This document shows positions 1 to 10,130 of a DNA stretch of 64,000 bases, piece by piece; position 1 is the first letter of the stretch, and every line of letters starts with the position of its first letter. The notes below the pieces were generated by a model. That model searched no databases. It was not told where the DNA came from and worked only from the letters and a program-made list of their open reading frames with translations. The stretch spans positions 31,497,249 through 31,561,248 of the forward strand of contig CM045735.1 of NCBI GenBank assembly GCA_024760905.1, given 5' to 3'. The stretch is from Plotosus lineatus. Its lineage: Eukaryota > Chordata > Actinopteri > Siluriformes > Plotosidae. The translations under genes were made by a program, and so were the position numbers.

Positions 1-76
1 ATTTAAATGGAAATGTTTTGTTTATTTTCATGTTCATATCAAGCCATTCAACTGACGCAAATTTTTTTAGAACATA

Positions 77-252
77 ATTGGCTGTTCAAAATCACCCCTA
101 GGATTAAGTCAAAGTGTGAATATTTGTCTGTGTGGTGACCCTACGATGACCTGGCGAGCTGTTTGGGTGAACCCGGTCTTCCCTCAGATTCAGCGGAGAT
201 GGGCTCCGGCTGCCCTGCAACCTTAATAAGGATTAAGTGACTTAGAAAATGT
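77..252 (+). repeat. SINE-C tail fragment (5'-truncated)
   Basis: The segment carries the SINE-C body and tail: a block resembling 'ctgttcaaaatcacccctag', then 'gacctggcgagctgtttggg', then the terminal 'aataaggattaagtg' followed by 'cttagaaaatg'. The tRNA-like head is absent. It matches the other SINE-C copies in this window by eye. Confidence 0.75.
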
Positions 253-845
253 TGAAGGAATGCTGCTGCTGCTGGTGAGCTGTCCAGGGTGTACGCTGAC
301 TTCACCAGATAGACTAACCACTATACGACTATACAAATCCCACTATGAATTCTGCATCATATTAGAGTGCTTATTAAAGATGAATGTGGGGTCAAGTGTC
401 TGAAAGTTGAAGTAAATTCAGAGATGGACTTTTTAATAGGTTAATGATTTGAGGCACATAGGGAATTGAAAACAGTAGTAGATGAAAAGAAGCAATCAAG
501 CATACTGCAACTAAAGAAAGAATGATCATGACTTCTGAGACTGCTGGATTATTATGCTTTCAGATCTTCAAGTCTTAAGACCTCCAGAGGCTATTTCTCA
601 TAAAGGAGGGTAGTAGAACAAGACACTCGATTCTGAGGCAATGAGTGTACTTACATTCTTCATAAACGAATTTACAAGACTAAATAAACAAACCTCCATG
701 GAGCAAAACAACTCCGAACATGACCCGGTTAAACGGATAATTACACTAATCGAACAGATGATAGAAATGCATGCAGAAATCAGCTAGTAAAAGGTGCTGA
801 AATCTAACCCGGTACAGTATTACCCTTTTCTGCTTTCCCTCCAGG
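253..845. other. No recognisable feature
   Basis: AT-rich sequence without a credible ORF, tRNA-like box or terminal repeat that I can recognise. Confidence 0.5.
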
Positions 846-1258
846 CTAGTGCTGCAACAACGAATCAATAAAATCGATAAAAATCTATTATTAAAAGTGT
901 TGGCAACAAATCTTGCTATCGATAAGTCTCGCAATTATTGCATAATCAGCCACTACAAACAAGTGTTACTCAGTACGGAGTTGAACGGATGTGTCATACG
1001 TGCGCCTCGAATTTTTTCATCTTCATAAACATTACAAAACATGGCTCAGTTGACTGCCAGTGGCACTGGGATGGAAAAAGTGTTTGACCGAAATCTTCAA
1101 AGGTTTGGGAGCATTATAATCTACATAGTCCCCGAAAATGTGTTGAATGCAGGCTTTGTAAAAGTGAGATGGCTTAGCAGGGTAGCACTACGGTGACACG
1201 GCTTCAAAGAAAACATGGAGGAATTGATGAGGAAGCCGGCCCATCAGCAGGGTAAGTG
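846..1258 (+). pseudogene. hAT transposon 5' end with BED zinc-finger exon
   Basis: From 848 the sequence 'tgctgcaacaacgaatcaat' followed by ATCGATAA repeats resembles the 5' terminal region of ZBED-type hAT elements. From about 1099 the plus strand reads SKVWEHYNLHSPRKCVECRL, then CKSEMA, a TAG stop, QGSTTVTR and LQRKHGG. That is the BED finger pattern (aromatic residues, a Cys-x2-Cys pair, a late His). One expected His has been lost and there is an in-frame stop, so it is dead. The reading frame ends at a good splice-donor string (AGGGTAAGTG near 1250). The rest of the transposase is not next to it; an A run and TA repeats begin at about 1299. Confidence 0.65.
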
Positions 1259-1298
1259 ACTACAGAATCCTAAATTTATTCTGTTTTGAAAGGGGAAA

Positions 1299-1302
1299 GA
1301 AA

Positions 1303-1392
<90 letters not shown>
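1299..1392. repeat. Poly(A) followed by (TA)n
   Basis: An A run of about 20 bases passes directly into about 70 bases of nearly pure TA. Translated low-complexity ORFs here (YIYIY) are artefacts. Confidence 0.95.
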
Positions 1393-1396
<4 letters not shown>

Positions 1397-1610
1397 GCAC
1401 TCTTGACCAAGCCGTAACATTCTTGACCAACTCTATACGCTCCACAGGATTCTGGAGGGGGCATGGGAGTTTGTCCAATCTGTCCATATGTGCTTTGTGG
1501 ATTTGGAGGCTTTCGACCGTGTCCCCCGAACAATCTTGTGGGGCGTGCTCCGAGAGTACGGTGTTCCAGACCTGTTCTACGCTATTTGGTCGCTGTATCA
1601 CCGGAGCCAG

Positions 1611-1613
<3 letters not shown>
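1393..1613 (+). pseudogene. LINE reverse-transcriptase fragment, copy 1
   Basis: One frame reads HMCFVDLEAFDRVP then RTILWGVLREYGV, which is RT motif A (the Asp in VDLE-AFD) and the segment after it from a fish non-LTR retrotransposon of a clade distinct from the RTE copies here. The lysine usually seen in LEKAFD is missing. Upstream and downstream RT motifs are absent; the fragment is bounded on both sides by TA repeats. A second near-identical fragment with the same codon deletion lies at 1856-2066. Confidence 0.75.
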
Positions 1614-1646
<33 letters not shown>

Positions 1647-1855
1647 ATGTTCTGAGTAGATCCTTTCATAAGAGAGTGCTCAATACTTTTTGGTAGAGCA
1701 AATAACAATAAAAATAAAAGGACAGGACAAAGACTTTCTATTGAAACTCCATTCATCACTACAGATCTGTTTCGAGGGGTGGTGAAACCATCCTCTCTCT
1801 TCAGGTGATTATAGAAGAATATATAAAATTATATATATATATATATATATATGTA
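1614..1855. repeat. (TA)n tracts and spacer between two RT fragments
   Basis: TA runs at 1615-1645 and 1830-1853 flank about 180 bases of sequence I do not recognise. Confidence 0.8.
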
Positions 1856-2066
1856 CATAGCACTCTTGACCAAGCCGTAGCATTCTTGACCAACTCTATA
1901 TGCGCCACAGGATTCTGGAGGGGGCATGGGAGTTTGTCCAATCTGTTCATATGTGCTTTGTGGATTTGGAGGCTTTCGACAGTGTCCCTCGAACAATATT
2001 GTGGGGCGTGCTCCGAGAGTACGGTGTTTCAGACCTGTTCTATGGGCTATTCGGTCGCTGTATCAC
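1856..2066 (+). pseudogene. LINE reverse-transcriptase fragment, copy 2
   Basis: Nearly identical to 1393-1613, including the start right after a TA run (catagcactcttgaccaag) and the missing codon in VDLE-AFD. It differs at scattered bases and leaves the shared block near 2066, after 'cggtcgctgtatcac'. A local duplication explains the pair better than two independent insertions. Confidence 0.75.
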
Positions 2067-2109
2067 AAACGATACCAAAAGGATAAACTTTATTACAGTA
2101 CTCTTCATG

Positions 2110-2330
2110 TTCTTTTACATTAAACTTGGAGTGATGTCTCCAAGATGGTGCTCCCCAGAGGGTGACGTGGCGGAGGTCTCAGAGTCAAATTGTTTCTTTG
2201 TTTGTTTTAATTTGTTTTATTTGTTGTTTTGTTTGTTCATGTTTTGCACCATGCTCGTCTATGACCGGACGACTCTACTACAGCTATAAGATCGGAGTAT
2301 CTTTGGGCGTGTATAACTAAGCACGCTCAA
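2110..2330 (+). pseudogene. LINE 5' region (plus-strand part)
   Basis: The block includes 'agatggtgctccccagaggg' and the translation MLVYDRTTLLQL (near 2250-2289), which resembles the start of fish LINE ORFs of the kind beginning YDRxTLL. It runs into the left arm of the hairpin at 2332, where it reads GLLVSRGADSIEL. The same LINE region lies in opposite orientation at 2400-2700. Confidence 0.5.
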
Positions 2331-2331
2331 T

Positions 2332-2422
2332 TGGGCTTCTTGTTAGCCGAGGTGCGGATAGCATTGAGCTAATATGCTATGGTAGCTCAATGCTAGCCGC
2401 ACCCCAGCTAACAAGAAGCCCA
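2332..2422. repeat. Near-perfect hairpin, 40-bp arms
   Basis: Left arm 2332-2371 and right arm 2383-2422 are reverse complements with three mismatches by my count, around an 11-nt loop. Both arms translate to GLLVSxGAxSIEL in their own 5'-to-3' direction. A related string (cttcttgttagccagggtgc) recurs at about 2673-2692. Confidence 0.9.
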
Positions 2423-2720
2423 GGCAGGAAGGGGCCGAACGACGACTCCGGCGCTTGGGATTGCAGGGGGATAAAGGCCGTGTAGCCGGTTGGTGCAATC
2501 GCTTCATCGGGTGTACACTCCTTGAGCCATGTTTCACAGAAACACAGCAGATCCTCTGCGCTGCAATCTGAGCATGAAGCTCACCCATCTTGTTCCGCAG
2601 GGACTGAACATTTTCAAGCAGTATGACCGGAAGTGCTAACCAAGCGCTGGAGACTCTGAGAACTCTGCCTGAGCTTCTTGTTAGCCAGGGTGCTGAGGTC
2701 TGTCAGGCCATCACCGACCA
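2400..2720 (-). pseudogene. LINE endonuclease-domain fragment (minus-strand part)
   Basis: Minus-strand translation gives LLENVQSLRNKMGELHAQIA and, after a frameshift, LLCFCETWLKECTPDEAIAP followed by TGYTAF. NVQSLRNK and the ETWL active-site block are typical of the N-terminal AP-like endonuclease of fish LINEs. The frameshift and the absence of the rest of the protein make it a relic. It is inverted relative to the LINE 5' piece at 2110-2330. Confidence 0.7.
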
Positions 2721-2726
2721 CTACAG

Positions 2727-3086
2727 ATATGAGGTCGTACAGTGTCCACATACTGTGCAGGAATGGAAAACACTCAGCTGGGATTTCCAGGAAAAATAGA
2801 ACCTGCCGTTGGAGCCTTGGATGGGAAACATGTCGCCATTAGAAAGCCACCATCTTCAGGAAGCCTTTATCACAACTACAAGGGATTTTTCTCCATTGTT
2901 CTGATGGCTCTGGTAGACACCAACTACAGGTTCCTATGGATAGACATCTGTGACATGGGTCACATGTCTGATGCCCAGATATTCAACGCCTCTGAGCTCA
3001 GAGAGTGCATCAGTGACTGAGGAACGTTGGAGGATGATGACATTTTTGCTTCCGTGAGTCTGCCACGCTCAAGTGAAATGGGGGTA
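2727..3086 (+). pseudogene. PIF-Harbinger transposase fragment (DDE_Tnp_4)
   Basis: The plus strand reads [19 protein letters not shown], then after a frame change [37 protein letters not shown] and [25 protein letters not shown] holds the first catalytic Asp and the SDAQIF block is also diagnostic of HARBI1-like nucleases. The N terminus and last catalytic residue are missing. After 3020 it joins a 3' end shared with the Harbinger element at 35005-35708 (TGAGGAACGTTGGAGGATGA) and stops at a terminal GGGGGTA at 3086. It abuts RTE copy A at a TAA target, fitting Harbinger's TWA preference. Confidence 0.85.
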
Positions 3087-4531
3087 TAAGGGTGAAGTGA
3101 GGAGGGCATTGAAGAAGATGAAGAGTGGAAAGGCAGTTGGTCATAATGACATACCGGTGGAGCTATGGAAGTGTCTAGGAGAGGAAGCAGTATATTTTCT
3201 GACAAGAACATTCAACAAGGTCTTAGAGAGTGAGGAAATGCCGGTGGAGTGGAGGAGAAGTGTGCTGGTGCCCATTTTTAAGAACAAGGGAGACGTACAG
3301 AGTTGTGGCAACTACAGAGGGATAAAGTTGATGAGCCATACGATGAAGTTATGGGAAAGAATAGTGGAAGCTAGACTAAGGGCAGAGGTCAGCATTTGTG
3401 AACAACAGTTTGGTTTCATGCCAAGAAAGAGCACCACAGATGCAGTATTTGCCTTGAGGATGCTAATAGAGAAGTACAGAGAAGATCAGAGGGAGCTGCA
3501 TTGTGCCCTTGTGGATCTGGAAAAAGCATATGACAGGGTGCCAAGAGAAGAACTGTGGTATTGCATGAGGAAGTCTGGAGTGGGAGAAAAGTATGTTAGA
3601 GTGGTGCAGGATATGTATGAGAGATGTAAGACGTGAGGTATGCTGTCGGTGTGACAGAAGAGTTCAAGGTGGAGATGGGACTTAATCAAGGATCAGCTCT
3701 GAGCCCCATCTTGTTTGCTATGGTGATGGACAGGCTGACAGATGGTTTCACAAGAATCTCCATGGACCATGATGTTCGCAGATGACATTGTGATCTGTAG
3801 TAAGAGCAGAGACAAAGTGCAGGAAAAACTAGAGGGGTTGAGTTATGCCCTGGAAAGGAGAGGAATAAAGGTTAGCCTCAGTAAGACAGAATACATGTGC
3901 GTGTGAATGAGAAGGACTTAAGAGGAACGGTGAGGTTACAGGGGGCAGAGATAAAGAAGGTGGAAGATTTTAAGTACTTAGGCTCAACAATCCAGAGCAA
4001 TGGAACGTGGAAAAGAGGTGAAGAAGCGTATGCAGGCAGGTTGGAATGGTTGGAGAAAAGTATCTGGTGTGATGTGTGATAGGAGGGTATCGGCAAGAAT
4101 GAAAGGAAGAGTGTACAAGATGGTGATGAGGCCAGCGATGTTGTATGGTTTAGAAACAGTGGCACTGAGGAAAAGACAGGAGGCAGAGTTGGAGGTAGCA
4201 GAGATGAAAATTTTGAGGTTCTCTTTGGGAGTAACGAGGATGGATAGGATCAGGAATGAGTACATCAGAAGGACAGCACATGCAAGAGGTTTTGGAGACA
4301 AAGTCAGAGAGGCTAGATTGAGATGGTTTGGACATGTTGCCGCCGAAGGATAGTGAATATATCGGTAGTAGGATGCTGAGGTTGGAACTACCAGGCAGAA
4401 GGCCTAGAGGAAGACCAAAGAAGAGATTTATGGATGTAGTGAAGGAGGACATGAAGGTAGTTGGCGTAAGAGAAGAAGATACAGAGGAAAGGGTGAGATG
4501 GAGGCAGATGATTTGCTTTGGCGACCCCTGA
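3073..4531 (+). pseudogene. RTE copy A reverse-transcriptase pseudogene
   Basis: An open stretch 3073-3636 (187 aa) begins inside the Harbinger terminal repeat and carries RT motifs: [40 protein letters not shown], and motif [21 protein letters not shown] short deletion near 3630 (GATGTAAGACGTGAGG) shifts the frame. The catalytic MFADD block is readable near 3770-3790. C-terminal frames at 4000-4353 and 4328-4531 end with FGDP and the family stop codon. No full RT can be made from it. Confidence 0.9.
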
Positions 4532-4558
4532 AGGGAACTGCTGAAAAAAAAAAGAAGA
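3087..4558 (+). mobile_element. RTE-type LINE, copy A (3' half)
   Basis: Starts in the linker before the RT domain ([18 protein letters not shown]) and runs to the RTE 3' end, 'ggcgacccctgaagggaact' then an A-rich tail at 4540-4558. The 5' half (endonuclease) is absent. Its left edge is the Harbinger end at 3086, so the copy may have been cut when Harbinger inserted or by a later deletion. Several frameshifts follow 3630. Confidence 0.92.
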
Positions 4559-5038
4559 TTTCATATTTCTTTCTTCCATGTTCGCATAGCTGCTCTCATT
4601 TCCAGCCCTAAGATATACATATGTAAACTAGATTTGTGGATGGAGAGTGATGAATGGATATGTGGGGTCTGTGTATGTGTGAATTGTTTGAGCACATGTT
4701 GCATATGCAGTTCCTGTCACTGTCTTTATGATTGAGATTACCTGCATCCCTTGGAGCATCCTAATGAGGTAATGAGAGTGTGTGTGCGTGTGTATGTGTG
4801 TGTCCTTCGTCTTGTCTATTAGTAGTGAGAACAGTTGGGGATATTGGGGTCCTGGTCATGGTGTGTTTAGAGTTCAGAGAATGGATGTTAATGGACCGAA
4901 CTAAAGTGTTTTAAGCTAAATGGTGATATTAGAAAAGGTGCAGATGTCTAACTCCATGCATAAAAGTATACAGTATTTCATTTTGTTTTATTTCACAACC
5001 AGTGTGAAGTAAAACCACTTTAAAAACAGAATGTTTGT
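4559..5038. other. No recognisable feature
   Basis: Only short TG-rich patches (about 4776-4802); no ORF or repeat family recognised. Confidence 0.5.
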
Positions 5039-5039
5039 A

Positions 5040-5385
5040 TAGTGGTACAGAAGCCTAGTGGTTAGCAGGTCTGCCTCACAGCAAGAAGGCGTGGGTTTGA
5101 TTCCCAGCTTGTGCATTTCTGTAGGAGTTTGCATGTTCTTCCTGTGCTAGCATGGGTTTCCTCTGGGAACTCTGGTTTCATCTCACAGTACATAATCACG
5201 CACATAGGCTAAGTGGCTTTTTCATATCACCCCTATTTGTGTGAATGGTTCTATGAGTGTTGGCCCTGCCATGACCTGGCAAGCTGACTAGGGTGGACCC
5301 CACCCTTGTGCATAGTCTGCTGAGATGGCTGCCAGCCTCTCCATGACCATAATTAGATTAAGTGTCTTAGAAAATGAATGAGAAT
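5040..5385 (+). repeat. SINE-C, nearly full length
   Basis: tRNA-like head with A box 'agcctagtggttagcaggtc' and B box 'gggtttgattccc', body with 'gtaggagtttgcatgttctt', then the tail 'ataattagattaagtg' and 'tagaaaatgaatgagaat'. This is the typical SINE-C order. Confidence 0.85.
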
Positions 5386-5834
5386 ATTTCTCTCTCTTTT
5401 TTTTTAATTAAAAACTGTCTTAAAGATGGTTCTACATTTAAGATTCCTTTTTATAAACCATGAAATTAATTTAACATTGACATTATATATACAACCATTG
5501 GGGAATATGATGTTTGCATACTATTAAACAATAATATTATTTTAAATCTGACTTCATAAAATTTCCACTACTTTTGAAAGACATCATATGCAAGCTCAAG
5601 CTTTTTCTTTGCACTTGCAGTTAATATTATTAATAAACAAAATATGTTTGATTGTGATTCCACCTTACCTATTCTTCAATGAATAACTGAGACCTAAGAT
5701 ACTTGTATCTAATACAAGTTTGCTGTTAGCTATGGCATTGAATTGCTAAATAATTAACTAAAAACCACACTTCACAAAATTTTCTGAAGTACAGTATACA
5801 TTAAAAATACAGTATACATTTTAAACTCTTCAGA
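5386..5834. other. AT-rich, no recognisable feature
   Basis: Long AT-rich stretch without coding signal. Confidence 0.5.
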
Positions 5835-6112
5835 AAGGGCACAATGTCCACAGAGCACAAACCTCCACCAAGTCGAAAAGCCCTGCAGAAAGTATGCAAC
5901 CTCCACTGCTGAGGCTGCTCCAATACCAACACTTCCCATCTATCTCACACCGTTAAAGAATCTTTAAGTAATTCCTGAATGTGGATCATCACCAAAACCT
6001 AATGGAATGTAAAATCAAAATTCTAAAACTGCTCTCTAACAAACAAACAGACAGAACAAGCAAACCAACAGTAATCAACCGACATAACCTCCTTTGTGAA
6101 GGTAATAATTTC
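5835..6112. mobile_element. Non-autonomous DNA element (class not fixed)
   Basis: Starts with 'gtccacagagcacaaacctc' and ends with 'cataacctcctttgtgaagg' after a run of CAAACAGACAGAAC-type repeats. This arrangement (CAAACCTCCxCCAAG ... ACCTCCTTxGxGAAGGTAATAAT) is one I recognise from dispersed elements in fish and invertebrate genomes. No coding sequence. Confidence 0.55.
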
Positions 6113-6382
6113 TTAGCTGAGTAGTTAACAAATGTTAGTGATTGCTGTATGACATAATTGGAAGTGCAGCACTTCTAAATTTACATATTCATGATCAGGA
6201 CTTTGCAAAGGTAATATGCAAATACCCATCACCATCATTTCATGCAGGGTTCAATCCTCAAGCAGACAGTGTCAAAAATAATTCTTAATCACATAAACAC
6301 AAAATTGCCATGGAGCAAACCAGGAAGTATCACAAGAAACAAAAAAAAAAACAACAATCAGAAACAAGGATAAGAAACTATT

Positions 6383-6540
6383 CATTCATTCATTTTCTCG
6401 ACCGCTTAATCCTAATTAGGGTCAGAGAGTGTGAGCACCTATCTCAGCCGACTCTGGGAGAAGGCAGAGCACACTCTGGACAGGCCATTGCTAGCCAGAA
6501 ACATGCTGGTGGCAATGCAGCTCACTCTTTTTGAAAGTCG
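6383..6540 (-). repeat. SINE-B tail fragment
   Basis: Minus-strand tail (ATTCATTCATTCATTTTCTC, AATCCTAATTAGGGTC) followed by body to 'ctttttgaaagtcg'; the tRNA-like head is missing. Confidence 0.75.
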
Positions 6541-6837
6541 TATAAGAAAATAGTGAACAAATAAATCAAGGAAAGACCTTAGAAGACCCAGTCAAGAAAG
6601 CCCACCAGTATAAACAAAAACAGCAACATAGATGGAAATCGAAGTAAAAATAGCAACCCTACTTGGTACACTGAGAAGATTTTGTGACAGCACATTCATT
6701 TTTATATCAAATTTGCCTCAAAAGAAAAGTGAAAAGCAAATTTTGTATTTTCAAAAATCACGTACTGTACTTCGAAATAGACATAATTTGAAAGCCCACA
6801 CATCTAAATATCATTAAAGAATTACTTATTGACTCAT

Positions 6838-7132
6838 CCATTCATTCATTATCAAAACCAATTATTTATCAAGGTCACGGGCGAGCCTGGATCAGTCAAA
6901 GATCATCTATTGCAGAGTTATAGCAGAGACAAGCAAGGACTCACAGTCACATTCATACCTATGGTGTGAATAATTGTTGTAATGGGATGTGGCTGTGGGA
7001 GGAAGTCAGAGTACCCTCAATAAACCTACACAAGCTGAGGGACACTGCAGACTTCACACAGTCAGACATAAGTCTCAAACCTTGAACCTTCTTGGTGTTA
7101 TGCGATAACCACTGCACAACTATGCCCTCACA
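6838..7132 (-). repeat. SINE-C, diverged
   Basis: Reverse SINE-C order: ATTCATTCATT tail, degraded AATTAGG block, 'tgggaggaagtcagagtacc' body, then the reversed B box (aaccttgaaccttcttggtg) and A box (gataaccactgcac). Confidence 0.7.
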
Positions 7133-7565
7133 AAGGCAGGCCATCTGATGCAACCTGCAGAAACAAGCAAAAATATCCTTAATAGTGGGACGATTTTTGT
7201 TCAAATCCCCCAACATGGATCTATTTTCTGTTGCAGAACAGGTGAGGTTCATTTGGGAATTTGCTCAATTTATTTATCAAGCACCTAAAGTATTTTTACA
7301 CGATATATGTGAAAGAAAGGGGCTTAAAAGAACTGATACACTTTTCTATTAATCTTTCTTTAACACAGTTCCTTTTCATGTGATTCTGGCACTTTTAATT
7401 AGCATGAAGGACTCCATGAGTAGAGTGGATATAAACCTTGATCAATAACATGTCCTATTTAACATGACAATTTAAATAATTCTTTAACACATTGGTGTAT
7501 TTTTTTACTTGAGTTAGCCGTTTATGACAATGTGGTTTGACTACTTGCTAATAGTAGCACCAATC
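7133..7565. other. No recognisable feature
   Basis: AT-rich, no ORF or repeat family recognised. Confidence 0.5.
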
Positions 7566-7569
7566 AAAC

Positions 7570-7885
7570 TATTTTCTAAGCCATATAATCCTAATTAGGC
7601 TCGCAATGGGGCTGGTGCCCATCTCAGCCAACTCTGGGAGAGGCCAGGGCTGACCCTGAACTCCTCACCAGGCCATCACAGGACAACACACATACAACCA
7701 TTCACACTCAAACAATCAGTAGGCTTACTGTGCATGCTTTTGGACCGTGGGAGGAAACTGGAGTACTTGGTGGGAACTAATGCAAGCAACATACAAACAG
7801 AAACGCATAGAGCCCGGGAATCGAACCCAGGCCTTCTGGCTCTGAAGCGAATGTGCTAACCACTGAACCACTGTGCCACCCCAAC
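7570..7885 (-). repeat. SINE-C, nearly full length
   Basis: Reads tail first (ATCCTAATTAGGCTCGCAAT), then 'tgggaggaaactggagtact', reversed B box 'gggaatcgaacccagg' and reversed A box 'gctaaccactgaaccactgt'. It is followed after about 30 bases by another SINE-C on the opposite strand. Confidence 0.85.
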
Positions 7886-7914
7886 ACTGAATTGCTCAAA
7901 TTAAATTCCATATA

Positions 7915-8330
7915 TCTCACAGCAAGGTCCCTGGTTCAGATTCCAGGCTCAAGGCGTTTCTGTGTGGAGTTTGCATGTTCTCCCTGTGCTTGCATTAGTT
8001 CCCACCAGGTACTCTGGTTTCCACCCACGTCCAAAAACATGCACAGTAGGCTGAGTGACTGTTTCAAATCACATCTCAAGGTACTCCAGTTTCCTCCCAC
8101 AGTCCAAAAACACTCCTAGTATGCTAATTGGCTGCTCCAATTTGCCCCTAGGTTGAAGAGTGAGTGTGAATTGTTGCATTTGTGTGGCCCTGAAATGGTA
8201 TAGCAAGCTGCTCAGGGTGAGCCAGCCTTCACTCAGAATCGGCTGAGATGGGATCCAATTTAGGCTTCACAGAGCATCACAGCCTCACCGTGACCCAATT
8301 TAGATTTATGTGTACTGGAAAATTAATAAT
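7915..8330 (+). repeat. SINE-C, long and internally repeated
   Basis: Begins at the B-box side of the head (tcacagcaaggtccctggtt) and ends with 'aatttagatttatgtg' and an AATGAATATT tail. The body motif for 'ctcc(a/g)gtttcctcccac' occurs twice (about 8015-8035 and 8082-8102), suggesting an internal duplication or two overlapping copies. Faces the preceding SINE-C head to head. Confidence 0.75.
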
Positions 8331-8379
8331 TGAATGAATATTAATCAAAAACATTACTATTTATCTGTCTGTCTTCCTT

Positions 8380-8550
8380 TCGGCTTTTTCCCTTTTACTC
8401 GGGCGTCGCCACAGCGAACCATTTGATTCGCACACTTGACTTGGCAGAGGTTTTTACATCGGATGCCCTTCCTGTCACAACCCTTTCAGCAAGGGACAGA
8501 AACACGCTGACGACTTTGCAGCTACTCTTTACGAAAGTCATTGTGTGAAA
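8380..8550 (-). repeat. SINE-A tail fragment (RTE-like tail)
   Basis: On the plus strand it reads the reversed RTE-type tail: 'ttcctttcggctttttccct', 'gtcgccacagcgaacc', 'atcggatgcccttcctgtca', then part of the SINE body to 'ctctttacgaaagtcatt'. The tRNA-like head is missing. Confidence 0.85.
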
Positions 8551-8939
8551 GTCATATGAAAACATTACTGCTATTAAAGGCTACTAAAGATGTGCGAGCA
8601 ATAATCGCTCCTCACAAGAATAATGAAACTACAACAAATACATCCAAATACTTAGCATCAGAATGACTAAATGCATCACAAACATTTCAACATAAACACT
8701 TGAGCTTTAATAGAAAAAAATGATGGAATCCAGTTGAAAAAATATTTTCTGATAAAATTTTGTAAAGAGAATATGAAACAGTGAAGAGTAATAGGATAAA
8801 ATAGCAGAAAGATAACTAGATGAGCTAATAAAGTGAAGATCACTGAGAGACCAAAATGAGCAAGAAAGTGAGAGTATGAGGAAAAAAAAATCAGACTCAG
8901 GGTGAGAAAAAACATGCTTGTGTGACAGAGTGCTAAAGA

Positions 8940-8942
<3 letters not shown>

Positions 8943-8995
<53 letters not shown>
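8943..8995. repeat. (GA)n microsatellite
   Basis: About 53 bases of pure GA. Confidence 0.97.
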
Positions 8996-8997
<2 letters not shown>

Positions 8998-9059
8998 TGA
9001 GTGTATAATCTGGCCTGTGTATGGAAAGCTGCACCTCGTTCTCTCCTGGCTGTCTGCCT

Positions 9060-9235
9060 CAGCAGCCACTTGAATTAGCCGCCGAGGATTATGGGATAGC
9101 AGCTCATTAATGGGCCAGACAAACAACAGCCAGTGTGAATATTTGCAGCCCAAAATTGAAAAGATTAAGTTCTATTTGGCAACGACTGGCATGCTCAGAG
9201 AGCAGCTACTGTTAAATATTCATATCCTGGCCACA
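9060..9235. other. Unique-looking segment, possible conserved non-coding DNA
   Basis: Not part of any repeat I recognise. It carries homeodomain-like strings (TTGAATTAGC, GGATTATGGG, CTCATTAATGGG) in moderate-GC sequence. It could be regulatory, but nothing in the window alone proves it. Confidence 0.25.
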
Positions 9236-9527
9236 AGGCTATGTTTGTGTGTGTGTGTGTGTGTCGTTCTCAATGCATGCACATCTGTGTGAGAGCCTGA
9301 ATCTACACACATTTATAAAGATTCCTTGAGAAATGTTTGTGAAGAAAAAGAAAGCAGTGGATCATGTTCAGTCATTTGTGGTGTATTGAGTGCCCAGCTA
9401 TAGAAATGCCGCAGGGTCTGAAAATCTCTTAAGCATTGTTCTATTAGAATTTTGGAGCTACACCGCATTCATTTTTAGAAAAAAAATTGTTAAACATTTC
9501 GGTCACAAAATTTTTGGCAGGTATACT

Positions 9528-9725
9528 CATTCATTCATTTCCTGAACTGCTTCATCTTAGTTAGGGTTATGGGGAGGCTGGCGCCCATCAGTGGGTAAGA
9601 GCAGAGTACACTGTACATCTATGTAGCCTACTCTTGACACAAGTCAACATTGGCTCTTTTAAGCCTCTCACCATAGCCAGTGAGAGAAAAGTGAGGTACT
9701 AGGCTTGGATTCAGAGACCCACTGT
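9528..9725 (-). repeat. SINE-B fragment
   Basis: Tail 'atcttagttagggttatggg', then body with 'cctctcaccatagccagtga'; the head is degraded. Confidence 0.7.
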
Positions 9726-9824
9726 GTATAATGCACATGCATTTTATTTGCTCTCCAGGTCTTCACTGTGGTAATAGTAAATGCTACTGTAAATTGAACT
9801 GGACTAGATTTTTCATTTATTCAT

Positions 9825-10130
9825 TTATACATTCATTCATTTTCTGAGCCAATTAATCTCAATTAGGGTCACGGGAAGGTTGGCACCCTTCTCAGCCAAC
9901 TCTGAGCAAGGGCAGAGTACACCCTGGACAACTCACCAGGCTATTGGAGGGCATAAACATGCTGACGGCAATGCAGCCTCCTCTTGATGAAAGTCAACAA
10001 TGATTCTTTTTCAGCCCCTCACCACAAACAGTGAGAGACACAGCTGGCCTTTAATAACCCAGTTAGCTGCACTGGGGAACAGATGATAGTGGTGCTTGAA
10101 CTCCCAACCTTGGGATCGCTGGAATACAAT
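9825..10130 (-). repeat. SINE-B, nearly full length
   Basis: Tail ATTCATTCATTTTCTGAGCC and 'ctcaattagggtcacg', body with 'aacccagttagctgcactgg', then reversed B box 'gcttgaactcccaaccttgg'. Confidence 0.85.

Noticed and set aside
5835..6112. Possible exon, from Pro/Lys codons
   Set aside because: Frame broken and sequence fits a non-coding dispersed element.
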